Translations under genes and position numbers: made by a program | Notes under the pieces: model-generated | Told to the model about the DNA's origin: nothing | Databases searched by the model: none | The model's input: the letters and a program-made list of their open reading frames with translations, nothing else | Part shown: in pieces, positions 1 to 3,210 of the stretch | Numbering within the stretch: position 1 is the stretch's first letter | How the letters are laid out: every line of letters begins with the position of its first letter | Source of the DNA: Fidelibacterota bacterium | GTDB taxonomy: Bacteria > Fidelibacterota > Fidelibacteria > Fidelibacterales > Fidelibacteraceae | Assembly: GCA_030629925.1 (NCBI GenBank) | Contig: DAOVOB010000106.1 | Coordinates: 1-5,299 of the forward strand | Length of the DNA stretch: 5,299 nucleotides | Reading direction: 5' to 3'

Positions 1-818
1 GAGTAATGTTAGATAAAGATATTGCCACATTTTACGGAGTAAAATCAAGACGCCTGCGAGAGCAAGTTAAAAGAAATATCAAGCGTTTTCCCGAAGATTT
101 TATGTTTCAACTGACTGATAATGAAGTGAATAGTATGGTGTCGCATTTTGCGACACCTTCAAGACAAGTTTTGGGAGGTGCTTTACCTTATGCGTTTACA
201 GAGCAGGGTGTAGCAGCGATATCTTCAGTCATCACAAGTGAAAGAGCTGTCGAAGTCAGCATTATGATCATGCGTACCTTTGTGGCCTTACGAAAACAAA
301 ATTTAATAAATGAATCAATTTATCAACGTGTAGACCAATTGGAAATAAACCAGATTGATAACAAAAAACAGATTCGTTATCTTTTTAATGCTTTGAATAA
401 AAGTAAGAATCATCCAGAGCAGGGGGTGTTCTTTAAAGGCCAAATATATGATGCCTACACCTTTGTAGCCGATCTAATCCGTTCGGCAAAGCATTCTTTA
501 ACACTAATAGATAATTTTATCGATGATACTGTACTGACACTTTTTCTTAAACGTAAAAAAGGAGTTTCACTTCAAATAATCACTCAAAAGAACAGTAAAG
601 AGCTTATTTTGGATATTAAAAAACTTCAAGCACAATATACCGGGGTGAAGTTGATCCATAACCGTGATTTTCATGATAGATTTTTGATCATAGATGAAGA
701 TCAAGTTTATCATATGGGCGCATCTCTTAAAGATCTCGGCAAGAAATGTTTTGCATTTACTAAAATGAATAAAGAACTATCGACCCTTATAATGGAAAAT
801 ATTTTTACAAATAAATGA
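1..818 (+). CDS. ORF6N-domain protein with C-terminal PLD-like domain (5' partial)
   Basis: Probable DNA-binding ORF6N (KilA-N-related) protein. The first visible ATG is at 6, but the frame stays open to the window edge and the codon before it is Val. Family members usually read '...KVMLDKDLAELYGV', so the true start lies upstream and roughly 10-20 residues are missing. Numbered from that Met, residues 1-95 are the ORF6N domain, with FPEDFMFQLT at 28-37 and LPYAFTEQGVA at 60-70. Residues 98-135 form a polar, probably coiled-coil linker. Residues 145-252 resemble a single phospholipase-D/Nuc-type domain: LIDNFIDDTVLTL at 167-179, HDRFLIID at 223-230, then MGASLKDLGKK at 237-247. The HxK catalytic motif reads HxR, so activity is uncertain. 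ORF6N proteins are common on phages and mobile elements of Bacteroidota, but nothing else here is phage-like. The family is secure; nuclease function is inference. Stop is TGA at 816-818. Confidence 0.88.
   Translation, partial: VMLDKDIATFYGVKSRRLREQVKRNIKRFPEDFMFQLTDNEVNSMVSHFATPSRQVLGGALPYAFTEQGVAAISSVITSERAVEVSIMIMRTFVALRKQNLINESIYQRVDQLEINQIDNKKQIRYLFNALNKSKNHPEQGVFFKGQIYDAYTFVADLIRSAKHSLTLIDNFIDDTVLTLFLKRKKGVSLQIITQKNSKELILDIKKLQAQYTGVKLIHNRDFHDRFLIIDEDQVYHMGASLKDLGKKCFAFTKMNKELSTLIMENIFTNK
137..157. repeat. Perfect inverted repeat inside the ORF6N gene
   Basis: The arms GGTGTCGCA (137-145) and TGCGACACC (149-157) are exact reverse complements around a 3-base TTT loop. The hairpin lies within coding sequence for residues 44-51 (MVSHFATP), just before the conserved LPYAFTEQG segment. 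Nine perfect pairs, GC-rich in an AT-rich gene, are unlikely by chance. It could be an mRNA hairpin, a protein-binding operator within the gene, or a coding-compatible palindromic element. Confidence 0.7.
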
Positions 819-924
819 TTATTTAGTAAATAGTGCTTCACAAAGGATATTGTATTTTATTTACAAGAAATATTGAAATTCAACATCCATCATTCATAAT
901 TTCACAAATCCCAATCTCAGAGAG

Positions 925-971
925 ATCCCGAAATAAGCCTGAAACAAGTTCAGCCTGACATTATTCGGGAT
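925..971. repeat. Nested inverted repeat, REP-like element
   Basis: The outer arms ATCCCGAAATAA (925-936) and TTATTCGGGAT (961-971) pair over 11 bp with one bulged A. Inside is a second hairpin, CTGAA (939-943) with TTCAG (949-953). The flanks GAG and GAC resemble the edges of dispersed intergenic repeats of the 'GTCATCCCGAA...TTCGGGATCTC' type seen in several bacterial groups. The arrangement suggests a dispersed repeat, not a terminator: there is no T-tract on either strand. Assignment to a repeat family is from memory and not tested. Confidence 0.65.
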
Positions 972-1066
972 GACGAATATTTTGGGTTCTTGGGCTCTCG
1001 TTTTCTCAGTGCCCCCGTTTCGCACAAGGCTATGCAGGGCAAGCAGCGCTCAGCGCAAAGCCGGAT

Positions 1067-1097
1067 ACTCACAACTCACCGCTCATAACTCACAACT
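1067..1097. repeat. Degenerate 7-bp tandem repeat (ACTCACA unit)
   Basis: Four consecutive 7-base units plus a 3-base partial: ACTCACA at 1067 and 1088, ACTCACC at 1074, GCTCATA at 1081, then ACT at 1095. The period is exact with no indels. It lies immediately before the A-tract of the terminator at 1098-1121, within the convergent gap. Confidence 0.8.
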
Positions 1098-1121
1098 AAA
1101 AAAGGGCTCTTTCGAGCCCTT
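1098..1121 (-). terminator. Intrinsic terminator of the lipid kinase gene
   Basis: Read on the minus strand, AAGGGCTC pairs with GAGCCCTT (8 bp) around a stable GAAA tetraloop, and the T-run continues for four more bases (complement of the A's at 1098-1101). It lies 33 bases past the TAG stop of the minus-strand kinase gene, a normal distance. On the plus strand the 3' side is CATTTATCG with no long T-tract, so it should work mainly in the minus direction. Confidence 0.85.
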
Positions 1122-1123
1122 CA

Positions 1124-1151
1124 TTTATCGTTCATCGTTTATAGTTTATCA
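1124..1151. repeat. Degenerate 7-bp tandem repeat (TTTATCG unit)
   Basis: Four 7-base units in register: TTTATCG (1124), TTCATCG (1131), TTTATAG (1138), TTTATCA (1145). It begins 3 bases after the TAG stop of the minus-strand kinase gene and fills most of the space to its terminator, so it would be transcribed as the 3' untranslated region. Confidence 0.75.
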
Positions 1152-1154
1152 TTT

Positions 1155-2057
1155 CTATTCCGTTTCTTTCACAAACATTTCGATCTTCTTCGGCAAGACA
1201 CTTACTTCCAATGGTGTCACGCCAAAGATCTCACCCTCGGGATTAAGGGTCTTTTCGGGGAAGGTTTCAACTTTAAAATGCTTACCCTGATAAACTTTTA
1301 TATGTGGATTGCTTAAATGTTTTCCGGTATAAAGGGTCGGAAGAGCTTTTATTATTTCACCCTTTTTACAATTATTTAAAATAATCAGCTCAATTAAACC
1401 GTCATCGATCACAGAATTCGGGGATATTATCATATTACCGCCAAAGATCGTGGAATTTGAGAAATTGGCAAGGGCCGCATCAAATTCATGCAAAATACCG
1501 TCAACTTCAAGTTTGGTGTGAAAAGATTTATAACGCATGATCTCGACAAGCGCACTGACGGTATAAGCACTTTTACCAAACACTTTTTTATATTTGATCC
1601 CGTTGATACATACGTCAGTGGGTAATCCTAACCCGATACAGTTGATGGAATAATAATCATCGCCCTCTGTGTTGAATTTCATTACATCAACAGCTTTTTT
1701 CTTGCCTTTGAGAATAGCTTTCACGCCATCTCTCCATGTTTTCATCCCTATATCCTGTGAAAAAGAATTACCTGTTCCGACAGGAATGATTCCTAATGGC
1801 GGATAATTTTTAACCTTTTCATTCTTGATCATTCCATTCAGAACTTCGTACATTGTGCCATCGCCACCGACGGAGACAAGCGTATCGCAATCGTTCAGAT
1901 CAAGATGCTTAACGATCTCGGTAGCATGGTCATGATATTGCGTTTCGTGATCTATCACGTCATGTCCGGCATCTATCAAAGCTTTAATTGCCAAAGGCGC
2001 AAGCTCTTCACCACGTCCGCCGCCGGAATGCGGATTATATACCAATTGAATTTTCAA
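1155..2057 (-). CDS. YegS/diacylglycerol kinase family lipid kinase
   Basis: 300-residue lipid kinase of the DAGK-catalytic/YegS/BmrU family, which uses ATP to phosphorylate diacylglycerol or a related lipid at the inner face of the membrane. Landmarks: N-terminal strand and NPHSGGGRG loop (8-16), nucleotide-binding GGDGT (64-68) followed by EVLNGM (71-76), and PVGTGNSF (92-99). The C-terminal lobe has FGGNMIISPNS (205-215), DDGLIEL (218-224) and PEGEIFGVTPLEV (273-285). The usual DGE acidic motif reads EGE (274-276); the second glutamate is kept. Length matches the family (about 290-310), so it looks intact. There is no signal peptide or membrane segment, as expected. The start is TTG at 2057, supported by GGGAG 7 bases upstream and by MKIQLVYNP matching the usual N-terminus. 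Stop is TAG. It stands alone between convergent and divergent neighbours. The exact lipid substrate (diacylglycerol, sphingoid base, undecaprenol-like) cannot be decided from sequence. Confidence 0.92.
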   Translation of the reverse strand: MKIQLVYNPHSGGGRGEELAPLAIKALIDAGHDVIDHETQYHDHATEIVKHLDLNDCDTLVSVGGDGTMYEVLNGMIKNEKVKNYPPLGIIPVGTGNSFSQDIGMKTWRDGVKAILKGKKKAVDVMKFNTEGDDYYSINCIGLGLPTDVCINGIKYKKVFGKSAYTVSALVEIMRYKSFHTKLEVDGILHEFDAALANFSNSTIFGGNMIISPNSVIDDGLIELIILNNCKKGEIIKALPTLYTGKHLSNPHIKVYQGKHFKVETFPEKTLNPEGEIFGVTPLEVSVLPKKIEMFVKETE

Positions 2058-2069
2058 AACATAGCTCCC
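2055..2069 (-). promoter_or_regulatory. Ribosome binding site and TTG start of the lipid kinase
   Basis: On the minus strand GGGAG (2069-2065) is followed by 7 bases and then TTG (2057-2055). No ATG in the kinase frame is nearby: upstream codons run into a TAA. An out-of-frame ATG at 2062-2060 lies only 2 bases after GGGAG and encodes just Met-Phe-stop, its TGA (2056-2054) overlapping the TTG. The spacing fits TTG, not that ATG. Confidence 0.75.
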
Positions 2070-2082
2070 ATTTATATTTGAT

Positions 2083-2113
2083 GAAAATTAACGAATTAAA
2101 TTTATATCGCAAT
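2083..2113 (-). promoter_or_regulatory. Candidate Bacteroidota-type promoter for the lipid kinase
   Basis: On the minus strand ATTG (2113-2110), 19 bases, then TAATTTTC (2090-2083). This compares well with TTTG-N19-21-TAnnTTTG, the housekeeping promoter form described for Bacteroidota. Transcription would start near 2077, giving a leader of about 20 bases that still includes the GGGAG ribosome binding site. Confidence 0.45.
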
Positions 2114-2237
2114 GAAAAAAATAGGATACGTACATGATTTATTGAAGTAGCGATGAGGTAATATCTTCTTTTTACTTCGGTTGAGATGACAGTTTGTTTC
2201 ACAAAAGCAGTTACATTTTATTATTTGTGGTTTACCT

Positions 2238-2272
2238 AATTGTCAATTGTCCTTTATCAATTGTCAATTGAA
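2238..2272. repeat. Degenerate 7-bp tandem repeat (AATTGTC unit)
   Basis: Five units in exact 7-base register: AATTGTC at 2238, 2245 and 2259, CTTTATC at 2252, AATTGAA at 2266. The result is a 12-bp direct repeat, AATTGTCAATTG, at 2238 and 2259, spaced 21 bp or two helical turns. It ends 11 bases upstream of the candidate promoter of the lipoprotein gene. Confidence 0.8.
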
Positions 2273-2283
2273 TAATATTCTGC

Positions 2284-2314
2284 TTTGTTGGAACAAAATA
2301 TACTCTTAATTTAT
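2284..2314 (+). promoter_or_regulatory. Candidate Bacteroidota-type promoter for the LPP20-like lipoprotein
   Basis: TTTG (2284-2287), 19 bases, then TAATTTAT (2307-2314), close to TTTG-N19-TAnnTTTG. Predicted start is near 2320, about 36 bases before the ATG, leaving the AGAGGA ribosome binding site in the leader. The same spacing and core TAATTT are seen for the divergent kinase gene, which strengthens both calls. Confidence 0.45.
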
Positions 2315-2356
2315 TCTATAACTTAAAGTATGTAACACAAATAAGAGGATCAAGAC

Positions 2357-2917
2357 ATGAAAAAATCATTTATAGCACTATTTCTGGTTATTGCCTTACT
2401 CGTTTCATCCTGTTCGACCATGAAGGTCGTACATAATAAACAACGCGATAAACTACAGAAAAAAGCTGACAGATACCGTTTTTTCGGTGGTGTAGCTGAA
2501 ATTGGCGAAGCAATGAGCCAACGCGAAGATATCGCACGTGATAAAGCCCGCACAGACGCATATATCAAGATCGGACAAAGTATTCAATCCCGTATCGATG
2601 GTGTTTCATCACTTTATATTAAAGAAAGTGGTGAAGGTGCTGACTCTGAGATCATTGATATCTTTGAAAAAAGTGCTAAAGTGATCATCAATACAACGAT
2701 CCAGGGTATTTTTGCCGTTGATGAAACCATCACGCTTAAGGATAATACTTATACTGTATATGCCCTTTATGCCATTACACCTCGTTCGATCAATACCCGT
2801 TTAATGAATGAACTGAGAGAACAACAACCGGAGATCTATGAACGCTTCCTTCTTTCCAAAACCTACGGTGATATGGAAGAAGGAGTTATGCAGTATGAGA
2901 AAGAAATTGTACAGTAA
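2357..2917 (+). CDS. LPP20-like lipoprotein
   Basis: 186-residue predicted lipoprotein. Residues 1-18 are a type II signal peptide (KK, hydrophobic core, then VSS) with the lipidated cysteine at 19. A charged linker (about 22-42) leads to a domain at about 43-142 resembling the LPP20 family. Its signs are FGGVAEIGEA (42-52), an alanine-rich amphipathic helix with ARDKARTDAYIKIGQSIQ (60-77), a stretch rich in Ile/Thr that would form strands (INTTIQGIFAVDE, 111-123), and TYTVYALYAITP (131-142). LPP20 proteins are envelope lipoproteins of unclear molecular function, so none is assigned. The C-terminal 45 residues are helical and charged (Glu-rich). The start is well supported: AGAGGA at 2344-2349, 7 bases before the ATG. 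The gene is monocistronic, with its own candidate promoter upstream and a terminator at 2964-2992. The lipoprotein call is firm; the family call is moderate. Confidence 0.85.
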   Translation: MKKSFIALFLVIALLVSSCSTMKVVHNKQRDKLQKKADRYRFFGGVAEIGEAMSQREDIARDKARTDAYIKIGQSIQSRIDGVSSLYIKESGEGADSEIIDIFEKSAKVIINTTIQGIFAVDETITLKDNTYTVYALYAITPRSINTRLMNELREQQPEIYERFLLSKTYGDMEEGVMQYEKEIVQ

Positions 2918-2953
2918 AAGCGTGATTCGAAACTCGTGACGCGTAACGCTTTT
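2916..2953. repeat. Heptamer array closed by an 8-bp inverted repeat after the lipoprotein stop
   Basis: AAAAGCGT (2916-2923, using the last two bases of the TAA stop) pairs exactly with ACGCTTTT (2946-2953). Across this span are four 7-base units in register: GCGTGAT (2920), TCGAAAC (2927), TCGTGAC (2934), GCGTAAC (2941). The stem is thus partly made from the first and last repeat units. The trailing TTTT is only part of the stem, so a terminator role is weak given the much better one at 2964. Confidence 0.65.
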
Positions 2954-2963
2954 AAGAATATAT

Positions 2964-2992
2964 GCAAAAACCGTCTTATGGACGGTTTTTGC
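2964..2992. terminator. Bidirectional intrinsic terminator
   Basis: GCAAAAACCGTC (2964-2975) and GACGGTTTTTGC (2981-2992) are a perfect 12-bp inverted repeat with a 5-base loop. The GC core flanked by AAAAA and TTTTT gives a T-run on both strands. It lies 46 bases after the lipoprotein stop and 192 bases beyond the GH97 stop, so it can end transcripts from both converging genes. Confidence 0.88.
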
Positions 2993-3013
2993 GATTTGTG
3001 GCCAATAATAACC

Positions 3014-3041
3014 GTAGAGACACGCCATGGCGTGTCTCTAC
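3014..3041. repeat. 28-bp perfect palindrome
   Basis: GTAGAGACACGCCA (3014-3027) is followed directly by its exact reverse complement (3028-3041), centred on CCATGG with no spacer. It lies between two converging genes and has no T-tract. Similar GTAGAGAC-bounded palindromes centred on CCATGG or GCATGC are, as far as I recall, dispersed intergenic elements in cyanobacteria and other phyla, so a mobile or REP-type repeat is more likely than an operator. Confidence 0.85.
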
Positions 3042-3061
3042 ATATATATCTTGGATAAATC

Positions 3062-3079
3062 GCAGCGCTTAAGCGCTGC
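3062..3079. repeat. 18-bp perfect palindrome
   Basis: GCAGCGCTT (3062-3070) is followed directly by AAGCGCTGC (3071-3079), centred on CTTAAG. It starts 20 bases after the 28-bp palindrome and is unrelated in sequence. It is GC-rich in AT-rich flanks, with no T-tract and no gene nearby that it could control in a usual position. A second REP-like element is the simplest reading. Confidence 0.75.
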
Positions 3080-3102
3080 TTCTAAATACTCTAATTTCTT
3101 TC

Positions 3103-3145
3103 GACCAGCCAGCATTTCACCTTCAGTGAATCAAGCTGGCAGGTC
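3103..3145. repeat. Nested imperfect hairpin
   Basis: GACCAGCCAGC (3103-3113) pairs with GCTGGCAGGTC (3135-3145) over 11 positions with one A-A mismatch. Within it TTCAC (3116-3120) pairs with GTGAA (3126-3130) around a CTTCA loop. This stem-inside-stem plan resembles that at 925-971, although the sequences differ. No T-run follows on the minus strand; on the plus strand the downstream sequence is T-rich but it is the heptamer array. Confidence 0.6.
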
Positions 3146-3150
3146 TTTGG

Positions 3151-3185
3151 CTTTTGCCTTTTTACTTTTGCCTTTTGCCTTGTTT
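3151..3185. repeat. Degenerate 7-bp tandem repeat (CTTTTGC unit)
   Basis: Units in exact register: CTTTTGC at 3151, 3165 and 3172, CTTTTTA at 3158, and a decayed CTTGTTT at 3179; TCTTTGG at 3144 may be a further unit. The array ends on the last base of the TGA stop of the GH97 gene, so it forms the start of that transcript's 3' untranslated region. Confidence 0.8.
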
Positions 3186-3210
3186 CATTTGTCCCAAAGG
3201 ACAAATGAAA
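3183..3210. repeat. 12-bp hairpin spanning the GH97 stop codon
   Basis: TTTCATTTGTCC (3183-3194) and GGACAAATGAAA (3199-3210) are exact reverse complements with a 4-base CAAA loop. It covers the last eight codons (ISFVLWDK) and the TGA stop of the minus-strand GH97 gene. No T-tract follows on the minus strand (AACAAGGC), so it is not a classical terminator. It could stabilise the mRNA 3' end or impede decay. Confidence 0.7.

Larger units (their letters stand above)
819..1154. other. Convergent intergenic region, repeat-rich
   Basis: This 336-base gap separates two converging genes and holds no convincing gene. From left to right it has a 13-bp AT palindrome (TATTTA-G-TAAATA, 820-832) just after the ORF6N stop, and an AT-rich stretch containing CATCCAT then CATTCAT (884-897). 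A nested inverted repeat follows at 925-971. A more GC-rich segment runs about 985-1066 and includes the small palindrome GCGCT-C-AGCGC at 1046-1056. The rest is a heptamer array, the lipid-kinase terminator and a second heptamer array. No clear intrinsic terminator for the ORF6N gene itself was found. Confidence 0.75.
2058..2356. other. Divergent intergenic region between lipid kinase and lipoprotein genes
   Basis: About 300 AT-rich bases from which both genes are transcribed outward. It contains a candidate promoter for each gene and a heptamer array. Near 2173-2191 is TACTTCGGTTGAGATGACA, whose ending resembles the edge of the nested repeat at 925-974 (TTCGGGATGACGA) and may be a decayed copy of a dispersed element. 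A 12-codon ATG frame at 2113-2151 has no ribosome binding site and is not credible. Confidence 0.6.

Noticed and set aside
1..818. Toxin-antitoxin or phage module around the ORF6N gene
   Set aside because: The only visible neighbour is a convergent housekeeping-type lipid kinase. No partner gene, integrase or attachment site is seen, and the left side is outside the window.
970..1290. Plus-strand open frame of 106 codons across the convergent gap
   Set aside because: It runs through the repeat, the heptamer arrays and terminator, then antisense into the kinase C-terminus. Its peptide has the repetitive look of translated 7-bp repeats (SQLTAHNSQL).
2113..2151. Small 12-codon ORF beginning MKKIGYV
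   Set aside because: No ribosome binding site, very short, and it overlaps the ATTG element of the opposite promoter.
2965..3145. CRISPR-like or small RNA interpretation of the row of hairpins
   Set aside because: The hairpins differ in sequence, with no constant repeat or regular spacer. No promoter was found that would transcribe them as one RNA.
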